The notes under the pieces are model-generated. The model was not told where the DNA came from and ran no database searches. It worked only from the letters and a program-made list of their open reading frames with translations. 64,000 nucleotides of DNA from UBA3824 sp017541145 (GTDB taxonomy: Bacteria > Bacteroidota > Bacteroidia > Bacteroidales > UBA3824): the NCBI GenBank assembly GCA_947168365.1, contig CAMVLO010000016.1, forward strand, positions 1-64,000. Reading direction: 5' to 3'. Made by a program: the position numbers and the translations under genes. This document shows positions 8,834 to 18,406 of the stretch, piece after piece. Position 1 is the first letter of the stretch, and the number at the start of each line of letters is the position of its first letter.

Positions 8834-9673
8834 TTAGAACAAACCGCTATGACGGTTAGCGCGAGATTCAAGGTCGAACGGAACAGCATCTTCGCCCACT
8901 TCGCCGGGATTACCGTTCTCGTCAGCACCCACTTTCCAATACTCGCCATACTCTTCAATAGCTTCTTTCTCATCGAAATCCGCAACAACGTTTCCAGCAG
9001 CGTCAATACCGTCATACCAAGGTTCAAGATCTGAGTAATTTTCTGCTGCTACGGGATCGTAAACCGCTAATGTTGATTTGTTTAAGAAGCTGAGCACAAT
9101 ATATCTGTTGTCAACTTGCAAAACGTCTACATTGATACTGTCTGCCTTGTACTTTACTGCGCCTTCCATACAGATAGCAACTTTCTCTCCCGAATAGATA
9201 TCTTTGAATTGTTGACGGTTGATTTTTATAGTAACCTTTTTATCTTCCAACTCAAGCACACCGCTGAAAGCCACAGCGTACGGACCTTTGAATACAGTTT
9301 CCACTGCACCTTCTTCAAAATCAGTATTTTGGGAAAGTTCGTACAACGTCAACTTGTTACAATTCTCATATTCTGCGGCATGTTCGGTGTGAGTATCATC
9401 GTTAAGATGCAGCAAATCTGTTCTGCGACGATAACGCTCCGAATATATATCATGCACAATCATATCTGTAGAACATGTCCAAGATATAAATTTACCCTTC
9501 AGCCGAACAGGTTCGTAGCTGCGAGTAGGCGTAAACATCCTTTTTCGAGCCGGATTCTTGGCATTATCTTTTATACGATCATAAATTAGCCTTGCTAAAC
9601 CCATGATTACAAGCAGAATAACAAACAGCCATGAGTATTCGTGCCTGCCATATAACAATATAAAGTTCAACAT
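8834..9673 (-). CDS. Membrane-anchored protein of unknown function, caspase-like neighbour
   Basis: A 279-residue protein that I do not recognise. It has one N-terminal membrane segment (about 14-30) followed by a positively charged stretch, so the rest is probably cytoplasmic. The body (about 50-205) looks all-beta; the C-terminal 70 residues are acidic (AENYSDLEPWYDGIDAAGNV, DFDEKEAIEEYGEYW). It starts 12 bases after the stop of the MORN-caspase gene, so the two form an operon and may work together. Confidence 0.8.
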   Translation of the reverse strand: MLNFILLYGRHEYSWLFVILLVIMGLARLIYDRIKDNAKNPARKRMFTPTRSYEPVRLKGKFISWTCSTDMIVHDIYSERYRRRTDLLHLNDDTHTEHAAEYENCNKLTLYELSQNTDFEEGAVETVFKGPYAVAFSGVLELEDKKVTIKINRQQFKDIYSGEKVAICMEGAVKYKADSINVDVLQVDNRYIVLSFLNKSTLAVYDPVAAENYSDLEPWYDGIDAAGNVVADFDEKEAIEEYGEYWKVGADENGNPGEVGEDAVPFDLESRANRHSGLF

Positions 9674-9685
9674 GATTACCTCCTT

Positions 9686-11680
9686 TTATTTATTAAAGTA
9701 AAAATCACCAAATACCGATGAGTTTTCCCACGGGATTTGTTCCATACCAATTTCTTTTGACTTATTATATACCTCGTTGCGAACCTTCTTGAAAACATTT
9801 TCAAGAGTCAGCCCCTTGGTTTTGAGAGCTTTGACAAGTTGTTCGGTGTAGAGACCGTTGTTACCCTTGCCGTCGAAAGCAGTTTTGCCGGGTGCGGTGG
9901 CGTAAGCAACAAATGTTCCCTTCGGAGCGTTGATTTGCGCAAGACCGCCATCGTTGCTGATAGCACGAACAGAGGCAAACGGATTGTTGCGACAAGCATC
10001 AAGTATTATGATATTGAGTTCGTTACCGGCGTAATCCATCTGACCGAGTACTTTTTCAAGACTTACACACTCGTCATCAATCTCATCGGCACGATCTACG
10101 GTTGCTGCTACGGGTACAAGATAGTTGATACCGTTTACCTGCAAACCATGTCCGGCATAGTAAAACAATCCTACACCTTTTTGTTTGGTAAGTTTATCAC
10201 CAAAATCATAAATCTTGTCGCACATGGCACGACGGTCAAGGTTGGTAAACGACATCACCTCAAAGCCTAACTCTCTTAATGTCTTGGTCATAAGTGCCGC
10301 ATCGTTTACAGGGTTAGCAAGGTTGGGGACATGCTTGTAAGAACCGTTACCGATTACGAGTGCCAACCGTTTTACTGAACTTACTTCCGAGATCGATTCG
10401 CTTATCTCTGACCCGCTCTCAATTTTCTGCTCCTTCGACATGGCGATATCGCTGCCGTCAACATACTCTCCGCCGAAAAATTTTCCCGTAATTATTGTAC
10501 CGTCAAACTTCAAAAGTACTCCCCTACCCTCAGGTACACCGTCTTTGAGATATCCGTAGTAACGACCTTCAGTCAAAAACTTCACGCCCAAACCGTTGTT
10601 GCTGCCAAAAAGCGGTTTCAATTCCTTCTCGGAAATCTCGGTAATGAGTTTGCCGCCGTTGAATACTCCTGATAGTTTGTTACCTGTCTCATAATTTAGG
10701 AATACTCCCTCGCCAACGGTATTTCCATGTTCAAACTGTCCGATATATATACCCGTCTTGTAAAACATCGCGCCGTAGCCGTGGGCTTGATTTCGGGAGT
10801 AAAAACCGAAATGTTTTACGGTTTCGCTATTTTCGGGGTAAGTAACTGACGCAAAACCGTTAAGACCCGAATCTTCGTATGCGCCGTCTATCTCAAAACC
10901 GGTTTTGTATATCGATTTTCCATGACCATGAGCTATTCCGTTACGGAAATATCCTTTGTATATTGAGCCGTTGAAATCTATTGACACTCCATAACCGTTT
11001 TGACAATCACCACTCACACAGCCCATCATGGATTTGGTATTGAGTTCCGACACGTAACGACCCTTATCCCAAAGTCCTGTTCTTTTTGTACCATCCTTCA
11101 AAGTAAGCTCTCCGTAACCGTTTTGATAATATTTCCAGAAACAACCGTTGAAAACACCGTTGGAATCTGTCATTATGCCCTCGCCGTGAGGCAATCCGTC
11201 AAGAAAATTACCTTCGTATACATCGCCAGAAGAATACAACATCTGACCGTATCCGTTTTTACAATCACCGTTTACACAAAGATTGTTGTCAAGATGCTTG
11301 TTAGGAGTATAGTCGTAAGCCTTGCCGTCGGTATAGAGGAAATATTCAGGCGGGTTGTCCTCGGAATAAATGACACCTGTTCCTTGAATTTCACCATTGT
11401 TGTAATGTACCAACATCTTGTCGCCCGATTCATAATCGTACACCAAAGCCTTGCCGTGAGGTTTACCGGCTTTGAAATCGGCATACACAAACTTTTTCTC
11501 GTGGCTCAACAAGATACCTTCACCATTGTATTTACCGTCAAGGAAGTATCCGCAGTAGAAATCACCTTGTTTAGATACCAAGACACCGTAACCGTCCTCA
11601 CAATTGCCGTCAGTACATTGTGAAAACGATTGTCCGGGGATTAAAATCATTAGTAATAAGATTGTTAATTGTTGTTTCAT
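9686..11680 (-). CDS. Secreted MORN-repeat protein with caspase-like (C14) protease domain
   Basis: A 664-residue protein with a signal peptide (to about residue 20, FSQ). Residues 22-410 are MORN-type repeats (GxYxGxFxxGxxHGxG), arranged in three blocks that each open with a CxxGxCxxGYG motif (22-32, 135-145, 221-231), giving cysteine pairs that could form disulfides outside the cytoplasm. Residues 437-660 are a peptidase C14 domain: beta strand LALVIGNGSY, catalytic H511 in YYAGHG and C563 in LDACRNNPF. Both catalytic residues are present. Caspase-like proteases of this kind cleave after basic residues in metacaspase/orthocaspase relatives; the target here is unknown. Confidence 0.92.
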   Translation of the reverse strand: MKQQLTILLLMILIPGQSFSQCTDGNCEDGYGVLVSKQGDFYCGYFLDGKYNGEGILLSHEKKFVYADFKAGKPHGKALVYDYESGDKMLVHYNNGEIQGTGVIYSEDNPPEYFLYTDGKAYDYTPNKHLDNNLCVNGDCKNGYGQMLYSSGDVYEGNFLDGLPHGEGIMTDSNGVFNGCFWKYYQNGYGELTLKDGTKRTGLWDKGRYVSELNTKSMMGCVSGDCQNGYGVSIDFNGSIYKGYFRNGIAHGHGKSIYKTGFEIDGAYEDSGLNGFASVTYPENSETVKHFGFYSRNQAHGYGAMFYKTGIYIGQFEHGNTVGEGVFLNYETGNKLSGVFNGGKLITEISEKELKPLFGSNNGLGVKFLTEGRYYGYLKDGVPEGRGVLLKFDGTIITGKFFGGEYVDGSDIAMSKEQKIESGSEISESISEVSSVKRLALVIGNGSYKHVPNLANPVNDAALMTKTLRELGFEVMSFTNLDRRAMCDKIYDFGDKLTKQKGVGLFYYAGHGLQVNGINYLVPVAATVDRADEIDDECVSLEKVLGQMDYAGNELNIIILDACRNNPFASVRAISNDGGLAQINAPKGTFVAYATAPGKTAFDGKGNNGLYTEQLVKALKTKGLTLENVFKKVRNEVYNKSKEIGMEQIPWENSSVFGDFYFNK

Positions 11681-11896
11681 ATCTGTTAATTTTTGGGTGC
11701 AAGCAATTCGCGATAACCGCCAATTATCTACTTTGTACGTAGAAATGAAATAATAGTTTCGCCGTTTTGGAATAAATAATTAAGGTGAGGGATTTATTCG
11801 TAGGGGCGAACCTTGAGTCAGTCCTAAATATAAGATTATTAATCAGAATAACTGCCATTTTTTCCTGCTGTCAATATCAATATTTCCTCGGGGTTG

Positions 11897-12190
11897 GGAC
11901 ATGTAACACGAAGTAAATTGTAATATCGGGTAGGGGATATGAGTTTTCACCTCAGGTAAATTGTTATTTCCGGCTCCGGATGTGACTTTTTCCTTGAGTT
12001 AATTGTTATATCCGGCTCCGGATGTGACTTTCTTTATGATGTTGATTGTCAGAACGGGTAGGGGATATGACTTTTGTTAGTAAGTAAGATGTCAGAACCG
12101 ACTCAGGATGTGACTTTTGTTAACCGTAAAAATATCCCAACAAGCTCAGGATGTGACTTTTGTTAGTATATCAGAGGTCCGAACTGAGGG
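11897..12190. repeat. Degenerate tandem array, ~43-bp unit
   Basis: Eight units begin at about 11897, 11935, 11978, 12020, 12063, 12106, 12149 and 12189, so spacing is 38, 43, 42, 43, 43, 43 and 40. Typical unit start is GGATGTGACTTTTGTTA; unit ends carry CAGAACCGACTCA or ATATCCGGCTCC. The start resembles GGATTGAAACTTTTGCA of the array at 1-208. Copies are clearly diverged from each other and show no reading frame. Confidence 0.75.
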
Positions 12191-12212
12191 AATATAAGAG
12201 ATGTTAAAACAC

Positions 12213-12246
12213 AAAAATACCCACCTTCCTTGCGAAAGAGCGGGTA
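12213..12246 (-). terminator. Terminator of the beta-propeller lipoprotein gene
   Basis: On the minus strand TACCC, inner CTTTC-GCAA-GGAAG stem, then GGGTA followed by TTTTTG. It lies 28 bases after the stop at 12275. Confidence 0.7.
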
Positions 12247-12274
12247 GAAATTAATTATAATAATAAAAAACTTT

Positions 12275-13627
12275 CTAGAAATCTTCCGGTCGTTTGAATA
12301 CAAATATCGAAGGTTTGTTGCAACCTTTGGGCAATCCTACTGTCACACCAAAGTCTGAAACGGTATCGTTGTTGTTGTCGAAGCCCACAAATATCGCGTC
12401 TTTGGTTAGGAGCAATGCTTCTGCCATTCCATAGTCAGCATAATAGTTGTGCATGTGTTTGTCGTTGGAGAATTTTCGGAAAGAGAGGTAGGTACTTTGT
12501 CCCGTCTCGAGCTCCAATCTTCGGATATAACAGTTTTGACGGTCAAGAATATAGAGATATTTTTCGTTTACCTTAAGGTCGCTGATATCGCCGTCGGTAG
12601 GTAATACGATATCGCGAAACGGCTCTGTTATCGTCTTGGTATCAAGGTCATAAACGAATACTCTTCGCGGTGACCGCTCTTTGGAAACATAGATTTTGTG
12701 TCCGCAAACTGCTATTCCTTCTATGCCAGAATTCTTCACGCCCCAGTCTACGATATTGGTATCTACGGTATTGAGTTTCACGTCAAGGAATCTGAAATCG
12801 TTTTTACCGTATTCAAGATACAGTTTACTGAAATGTTCGTCTGCTATCAGTATTTTGTTATCCAGAACATCGATGGCTTCGATATCTATATCGTTAACTT
12901 TTATTTCGTCGGGTGTTGTGTTGACTACATTTATATAGAATTTGCCGTCGGAAGCAGTATCAAGTGTGTAGATTGACGATGTTTCTAATTTGTCTGATAT
13001 ACAGTATATTGTATCGTTACGCATGGCAAGCCCCGAAAGATCGAATCTGCCTTTGGATTCTTTTACATCGCTTTCTCCCAAGATGTATATGCTTTTGGGA
13101 TGCAAGAGCTCTGCATCTATTGCATCTTCACGGTCGGGGACTGACATGTATTGGTAACGAGAGTAAGCGTGTTTATAAAGTTTGCTCAGCAGCTCGTCTA
13201 CAAGTATCGAATTGTCAGGATTTTTGGGTTCGGAGAGCTTTGCTAAGTCATCCGGCCAGATATAAACGTGTTGATGGTCGCTACTGAATGTCAGCATTTG
13301 AGCGATTTCGCCTTTTTGATTGTAGAAATATGTTACATTTCCGTCGATATCTTTACCTATAGCATTGCTGAGAGGTTCGAGTCCGAAACTAAAGAGTGTA
13401 TCGGTTAATATTTCATTATCCGATATTGAGATATCGTAAGGTTTTGAAAAGATGTCAGTACCAAACTGACCTTCTTTTGAAAGAATGCTTTCGAGCTGAA
13501 AGTCGTCTATTTTATCTATTTGAGCTACTAATGCAGTTTTGTAAACTTGTATTTTGGCTGTTTTGTCACTACAAGCAGTTATAATTGTTGATAAAAATAG
13601 GAATTGTAAAATTTTTCGTAGTTGCAT
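12275..13627 (-). CDS. Lipoprotein with SdiA-regulated/phytase-esterase-like propeller
   Basis: A 450-residue lipoprotein with a short signal and lipobox (STIITACSDK). From about residue 175 the pattern LSGLAMRNDTIYCISDK, IDIEAIDVLDNKILIADEH, SGIEGIAVCGHKIYVSKE and ISDLKVNEKYLYILDRQN follows SdiA-regulated and esterase-like-activity-of-phytase families, which are beta propellers that bind metal or phosphate. The N-terminal 150 residues are not recognisable. Divergent from the M14 peptidase gene, 41 bases apart, so the two share a promoter region. Confidence 0.75.
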   Translation of the reverse strand: MQLRKILQFLFLSTIITACSDKTAKIQVYKTALVAQIDKIDDFQLESILSKEGQFGTDIFSKPYDISISDNEILTDTLFSFGLEPLSNAIGKDIDGNVTYFYNQKGEIAQMLTFSSDHQHVYIWPDDLAKLSEPKNPDNSILVDELLSKLYKHAYSRYQYMSVPDREDAIDAELLHPKSIYILGESDVKESKGRFDLSGLAMRNDTIYCISDKLETSSIYTLDTASDGKFYINVVNTTPDEIKVNDIDIEAIDVLDNKILIADEHFSKLYLEYGKNDFRFLDVKLNTVDTNIVDWGVKNSGIEGIAVCGHKIYVSKERSPRRVFVYDLDTKTITEPFRDIVLPTDGDISDLKVNEKYLYILDRQNCYIRRLELETGQSTYLSFRKFSNDKHMHNYYADYGMAEALLLTKDAIFVGFDNNNDTVSDFGVTVGLPKGCNKPSIFVFKRPEDF

Positions 13628-13636
13628 ATTTTATAG

Positions 13637-13644
13637 TATTTTTG
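13637..13644 (+). promoter_or_regulatory. -7 element of the M14 peptidase promoter
   Basis: TATTTTTG matches the TAnnTTTG -7 box and lies 24 bases before the start codon at 13669. I see no clear TTTG upstream at the expected distance. Confidence 0.4.
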
Positions 13645-13668
13645 TAAAAAAATAAATTCGTTAGATAC

Positions 13669-14850
13669 ATGGATATTTCAAAACTTGACACGGAATATGA
13701 GTTTTATAAAGAAAATTCACTTCCGTTTAGGCATTACAAATATAGTGAATATAATGATGTAATAAAAAAACATCAGCATAAATCTTTCTTTAAGTTTTGG
13801 AAAGAAGAATTTTCGTTTGAGGGAAGAAAAATTAACATCATAGAATACGGAACAGGAGCAGAAACAGTTCTTATCTGGTCGCAGATGCACGGCAACGAAC
13901 CTGTTTCTACGTTGTCGCTAATGGATTGTATCAATTTTTTGTGTGCTGACTATGATTCTGACCGTTTTTTATTTAACAATTTGCGTATTGTAATGATTCC
14001 GCTGCTGAATCCTGACGGCAACGAGCTGTTTGACCGTCGTAATGCTCAGGGTATTGATATCAATAGAGATGCGCGTACGCTTATTTCACCCGAGGCGAGA
14101 ATCTTAACTGAGGTTCACGGCAAAGTTAATCCGAAATTTGCGTTAAATCTTCACGACCAAGAATTGTATTACACGTCAAAACCATTACTTTTGCAGACTG
14201 TACTTGCGATGCTTGCGCCAGAATGTGATGATAAAAAATCTGTTACACCTACAAGATTAAGGGCGATGAAAGTGATATCAGAAGTGTATTGCAAATTGCG
14301 CGGACTGATAGAAGGCAGAGTAGCAAGATATACAGACGAATTTACACCATCGGCATTCGGCGATACATTTATGGAAAAAGGTACGTCGTCGATACTGATA
14401 GAATCCGGCTCAATTTCCGGAGATAAAGATAGGAAGTTTGCAAGAAAAGTTGTATTTTTGGCAATTATTAATGCGCTGACAACAATAGCTAACAAAAGTT
14501 ACGAAAAACAGTCGTCAGAAGTATACAACGCGCTACCCGATAATCAACGATACAACGGTTACGACTTGAAAATCAATAATCTTACAGTGGAATCGCCACA
14601 CGGAAGTTACCAATTGGACTTGGGGATACGTAGGATAAAACCGTCGCACAATCCGGAAGATTTTACTGATGATTTTTCGGATTACCGTATTGCAAATATC
14701 GGAAAACTTGATACATTTGGCGGTATAAAGGTATTTGATGCTTCGGGCTGGAAACTTTGCGGCAATTATACCAAGATACGTATGCTAAGCAAGGCTGATT
14801 TTGATATTACAGACGGTAATACAATACTGAATATAAGCAAATTATTATAA
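13669..14850 (+). CDS. M14-family zinc carboxypeptidase
   Basis: A 393-residue protein with the M14 zinc site: H74 and E77 in MHGNEP, and H162 in NLHDQ. NPDG (114-117) and INRD (131-134) are the substrate-binding motifs, and E245 in SILIESGS fits the catalytic glutamate. There is no signal peptide, so it acts in the cytoplasm. Members remove C-terminal residues from peptides or side chains from peptidoglycan stems. The C-terminal 100 residues are a small domain not part of the catalytic fold. It is 8 bases ahead of the next gene, with which it forms an operon. Confidence 0.9.
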   Translation: MDISKLDTEYEFYKENSLPFRHYKYSEYNDVIKKHQHKSFFKFWKEEFSFEGRKINIIEYGTGAETVLIWSQMHGNEPVSTLSLMDCINFLCADYDSDRFLFNNLRIVMIPLLNPDGNELFDRRNAQGIDINRDARTLISPEARILTEVHGKVNPKFALNLHDQELYYTSKPLLLQTVLAMLAPECDDKKSVTPTRLRAMKVISEVYCKLRGLIEGRVARYTDEFTPSAFGDTFMEKGTSSILIESGSISGDKDRKFARKVVFLAIINALTTIANKSYEKQSSEVYNALPDNQRYNGYDLKINNLTVESPHGSYQLDLGIRRIKPSHNPEDFTDDFSDYRIANIGKLDTFGGIKVFDASGWKLCGNYTKIRMLSKADFDITDGNTILNISKLL

Positions 14851-14858
14851 AACGTACA

Positions 14859-15962
14859 ATGGAAAACAATACAAACGGCAAAACACCTTTGGCGAGCAGA
14901 GCGGAAATCACCGAGGAAGAACGCCGGCTTTTGATTAACAACTATTTCAAAGTAAACAAAGTAAAACTGCCTTCGTTTACACAAGGCAAGATATTATTTG
15001 TTTATCTCGGAGTATTTTTGGGCATACTGCTTATGATATATTTGAAAAATGCAGTACCGACAATTATATTCTCGGGTGCATGTTTTGTATTTGCATTTTG
15101 GCATTTTTACAAGTTCATGACACCATATTTCCAGATAAAAAGACTGCTTGCAGAACGTCCGACAGAGGAGCAGATGTTGTCGTGGCTGATAAAAGATTTC
15201 AAGAATACAGTAAAACCCCGCAGCATTGTTACTTTGGGACTGAATATGAGTGATGTAAAACCGGAGAATTTTATAATAATCCCCGTACCGATATTCTGGG
15301 AAGCTCCCGGAATGAACAGCGAGGAAATTATGAGAACAGGACTTTCGGACGGTACGTTTCTCTACACGGCATGGAGAGTTCAGATTTTGGTGTTGACAAA
15401 ACATTATATCAGTTTGTTTAAATGCAATTACAACTGGCTCTCTAATTCAATGAGTGCAGTATCTACCAACGAGTTTTATTTTAATGATATTACTTCGATA
15501 AGAAATGATGTCAGACAAATAGAATATAATTTTATCAACAATGCGGAACAACCTATCGGCACGGGCAAGGTATTTTGTGTTACCAACTTTTCAGGCGAAT
15601 ATCTTACAGTAATCAATGAGATACCGTCGCTTGGAAATCCAAAAGTATTGTCAGTAAACTTGGAATACATAGTATCATTGCTGAGAATGATATTGAGGAA
15701 CCGTCGTTTCAATATCAATCACGAGGAAGAGCCGCCGCATACTGATACACCTCAGGGTACAGAAGATCCACAGGCAAAGGCAGAGGCAACCCGCGACGAG
15801 AAGATTGAAACAATCAATTCAATCGACTATCTTTTGCGCAACAATACAACAGACGAACAACGTCCGGCTTCGCAATTTGCTGACAATACACAATCAACAA
15901 GTTTCGACAACGATGGCGACGGACTTGATGCCGGTATTGATGCCGGAGCTGCCGGCGAATAG
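14859..15962 (+). CDS. Membrane protein of unknown function
   Basis: A 367-residue protein that I do not recognise. Two hydrophobic segments lie at about 46-64 and 69-86. The soluble part after them (90-270) is mixed alpha/beta, and the last 90 residues are polar, low-complexity and Asp/Gly/Ala-rich (DNDGDGLDAGIDAGAAGE), likely disordered. The gene is in the M14-unknown-unknown-menG plus-strand run; spacing to the peptidase gene is 8 bases and to the next gene 75. Confidence 0.8.
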   Translation: MENNTNGKTPLASRAEITEEERRLLINNYFKVNKVKLPSFTQGKILFVYLGVFLGILLMIYLKNAVPTIIFSGACFVFAFWHFYKFMTPYFQIKRLLAERPTEEQMLSWLIKDFKNTVKPRSIVTLGLNMSDVKPENFIIIPVPIFWEAPGMNSEEIMRTGLSDGTFLYTAWRVQILVLTKHYISLFKCNYNWLSNSMSAVSTNEFYFNDITSIRNDVRQIEYNFINNAEQPIGTGKVFCVTNFSGEYLTVINEIPSLGNPKVLSVNLEYIVSLLRMILRNRRFNINHEEEPPHTDTPQGTEDPQAKAEATRDEKIETINSIDYLLRNNTTDEQRPASQFADNTQSTSFDNDGDGLDAGIDAGAAGE

Positions 15963-16037
15963 CTGTCAGCAAGGTAATAATCATTTTTTTACTACAGACG
16001 GACAAATAATCTACAATCATAAAATCAAAATACTATC

Positions 16038-16670
16038 ATGAGAAAATTTTATTACTTAGCAACATGTCTGATGTTTAACATCATGACAATGAGCAACGCA
16101 GCTATTGCACAAGATATCCGGGAAAACAAGAGGATTTCGGACTCGATTATTACGGTATTCAACACGGCTCTAAATTCTGTTAACTATGTAAAAACCGAGT
16201 TGATAGCCAATCCGAATGATTTTTATCTTGACGAAAACAAGGAAATCAACGGCGACACGGTTTGGTTGGAGAATTATGAGAATTACCGTTTCTACAGAAC
16301 TAAAGAAAGCGGTGATAAGAAAGTGGCAGAATATTTCACGGGAAAGATCGGAAACCTTTTTGAATGTGAGAAAACCATTTACTTTTTCTATAAAGGTAAA
16401 CTTGTAATGACCCAACAATTGTTTGTAAGTCATGGCGATGCGCTTGATGATTATGGTGTAAATCTGTTTTTGGAAGAGAAACGTATAATATTTTCTCAAA
16501 CAAACGGAACTGCGCCAATCTATATCACGCGAGATTTTGAAGGTGCAAACAATTTAACTGATATCAGGAACGTAGCATTCAAACAATTGGATGTTAGACG
16601 TATAATCTACGACAAAAATGTTTTTGAGACAATAGGTCTCAAGATATATAATCACGAAACAGATTTATAA
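16038..16670 (+). CDS. Secreted protein of unknown function
   Basis: A 210-residue protein with a signal peptide (MRKFYYLATCLMFNIMTMSN, AIAQ cleavage). The mature part is mixed and shows no motif known to me. It ends 10 bases before menG, and probably is co-transcribed with it. Confidence 0.75.
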   Translation: MRKFYYLATCLMFNIMTMSNAAIAQDIRENKRISDSIITVFNTALNSVNYVKTELIANPNDFYLDENKEINGDTVWLENYENYRFYRTKESGDKKVAEYFTGKIGNLFECEKTIYFFYKGKLVMTQQLFVSHGDALDDYGVNLFLEEKRIIFSQTNGTAPIYITRDFEGANNLTDIRNVAFKQLDVRRIIYDKNVFETIGLKIYNHETDL

Positions 16671-16680
16671 AAGAAATAAA

Positions 16681-17406
16681 ATGGAAGTAAAACCTTACGA
16701 AAATTCCGACAAAAGCAAACGAAAACAAGTAGAAGAGATGTTTGACGATATTGCACCGAAGTATGATTTTCTTAATCACACACTTACGATGGGTATCGAC
16801 AGGATTTGGCGCAGAAAAGCTATACGTATCGCAAATGAGAACAAGCCTCAAAGTATATTGGATGTGGCATGCGGTACAGGTGATTTTTCGATATTAGAAG
16901 CCAAGAAAACTTCGGCAAAGGTTACTGCCATTGATATTTCTCAAGGTATGCTGGATATTGCAGTAAAGAAAGCCGAGAAAGAGGAATTGCTGAACGGCAT
17001 AGAATTTATAAAAGCGGATTCTCTCTGTATGCCATTCAGCGACAATACATTTGATGCCGTAACAGTAGGATTTGGTGTAAGGAATTTTGCAGACATCCCC
17101 AAAGGACTTTCGGAGATATTACGCGTATTGAAACCCGGCGGCAGACTCGTAGTGTTGGAACTTTCAGAACCGCCAAACCCTGTTGTAAAAGCGGGTTACA
17201 GTTTTTACTTTCATAAAGTATTACCTTGGTGGGGAAATGTAATAAGCAAAAACAAAGCAGCTTACAAATATTTACCCAAGAGTGTAGATAATTTTCCTTA
17301 CGGAGAACGTTTTGTAACTCTAATGAAAGAAGCCGGCTACAAAAACACAAAGCTCAAATGGTTGACACTTGGTCTTTGTGCAATTTATACCGGCGAAAAG
17401 ATGTAA
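16681..17406 (+). CDS. ubiE: Demethylmenaquinone methyltransferase MenG/UbiE
   Basis: A 241-residue SAM-dependent methyltransferase. UbiE-specific motifs are MFDDIAPKYDFLNHTLTMGI near the start, the SAM site LDVACGTGDFSI (motif I), FSDNTFDAVTVGFGVRNF, RVLKPGGRLVVLELSEP, and the C-terminal WLTLGLCAIYTGEK. It methylates demethylmenaquinone in the last step of menaquinone synthesis, consistent with anaerobic respiration in Bacteroidota. Length is normal. Confidence 0.95.
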   Translation: MEVKPYENSDKSKRKQVEEMFDDIAPKYDFLNHTLTMGIDRIWRRKAIRIANENKPQSILDVACGTGDFSILEAKKTSAKVTAIDISQGMLDIAVKKAEKEELLNGIEFIKADSLCMPFSDNTFDAVTVGFGVRNFADIPKGLSEILRVLKPGGRLVVLELSEPPNPVVKAGYSFYFHKVLPWWGNVISKNKAAYKYLPKSVDNFPYGERFVTLMKEAGYKNTKLKWLTLGLCAIYTGEKM

Positions 17407-17428
17407 AAATCTGAATATTAAATTATTT

Positions 17429-18406
17429 TTATTCCAAATCCTCAATCATCGGATCTTGATAATCATACTCGATATAGTCTACATTTCCGGAGATTGAGGA
17501 TTCTTGTAACTTGCTGCAACCGAAAAACGAATCTTCACCAATTTGTTTAATTGACGAAGGATAATCGGCTCTCAAAAGGTTTTCGCAATCTACAAACGCC
17601 AAACACGAAATTCTTGTAAGAGTATTAGGAAATCTTACGAGAGCAAGGTCGCGAACCTTCTCAAAAGCGTGTTCGTCGATAGTTTTTACACCCGAAGGAA
17701 TATCGTAAGTCTGAGAATCCTTGTAAGAAGGATATTTAATAAGATTCTGCATATCACGTGTATAGAGTACAGATTCCAGAGCAACGTATTTTTGATTTTC
17801 GGGTTCTACCTCAAAACGTATCAAAGAGTAGCAAGCCTGAAATACACGTTTGCCTATACTTTCTACTTTTGCTGTGATTTTTATTACCTGCAACTTAGAA
17901 CATTCGTAAAATGCCTTGTCACCGATAGTTTTACAATTGTCAGGAACAATAAAACGCGTTAAATTCTTGCAATGCGCAAAGGCATAAGCCCCGATTTGTG
18001 TAACAGCATCAGGAATTGTAATACCCGGCAATGCTTCACAATAACAAAATGTGCCTTCGGGAATGGCTTTTACACTATAAGGGATGTTGATTGTATTAAG
18101 ATTGCGGCAGTTAAGAAATGCGCGTTTACCGATTTTGTTGATAGTAGCAGGCAAAATAATACTTCTGATACCGCTGCAATTCATAAATCCGGTATCAGCA
18201 ATAGCCGTAACGGTAAATGTAGTATCATTGAACATCACCTTTTGAGGTATGGCAACATTTCCTGACATCGCTTTGTCGCCCGCCAAAACTGCCACCGTAG
18301 ATTTTGAGGTGATTTTATACATAAATGTTCCTGACTTAAAAAATTTCACTTGTGCAGAAAGATTAATAGTCAACAACAACGTAATAATTGTAAGGATAGT
18401 TTTCAT
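17429..18406 (-). CDS. Secreted BspA-type leucine-rich repeat protein
   Basis: A 325-residue protein with a signal peptide (to about 19, NLSAQ). From about residue 65 it consists of LRR_5 repeats of about 23 residues (IGKRAFLNCRNLNTINIPYS, IGAYAFAHCKNLTRFIVPDN, IGDKAFYECSKLQVIKI), about ten in all, as in BspA-like surface proteins of Bacteroidales and Treponema. Such proteins mediate binding to host or neighbour proteins in some species. No secretion sorting domain is visible at the C-terminus. Convergent with ubiE, 22 bases apart. Confidence 0.9.
   Translation of the reverse strand: MKTILTIITLLLTINLSAQVKFFKSGTFMYKITSKSTVAVLAGDKAMSGNVAIPQKVMFNDTTFTVTAIADTGFMNCSGIRSIILPATINKIGKRAFLNCRNLNTINIPYSVKAIPEGTFCYCEALPGITIPDAVTQIGAYAFAHCKNLTRFIVPDNCKTIGDKAFYECSKLQVIKITAKVESIGKRVFQACYSLIRFEVEPENQKYVALESVLYTRDMQNLIKYPSYKDSQTYDIPSGVKTIDEHAFEKVRDLALVRFPNTLTRISCLAFVDCENLLRADYPSSIKQIGEDSFFGCSKLQESSISGNVDYIEYDYQDPMIEDLE

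Larger units (their letters stand above)
11681..12274. other. Non-coding region with degenerate repeats
   Basis: 594 bases without a credible gene. It holds the promoter region of the MORN-caspase gene (right after 11680), a degenerate tandem array (11897-12190) and the terminator of the convergently placed lipoprotein gene. No tRNA or other RNA gene was recognised. Confidence 0.7.

Noticed and set aside
9839..10270. 143-codon plus-strand gene inside the caspase gene
   Set aside because: Fully antisense to a well-supported protease domain.
11897..12190. Binding-site array for the LytTR regulator
   Set aside because: LytTR sites are pairs of ~9-10 bp repeats; a 43-bp degenerate unit repeated eight times does not fit, and no adjacent gene points to it.
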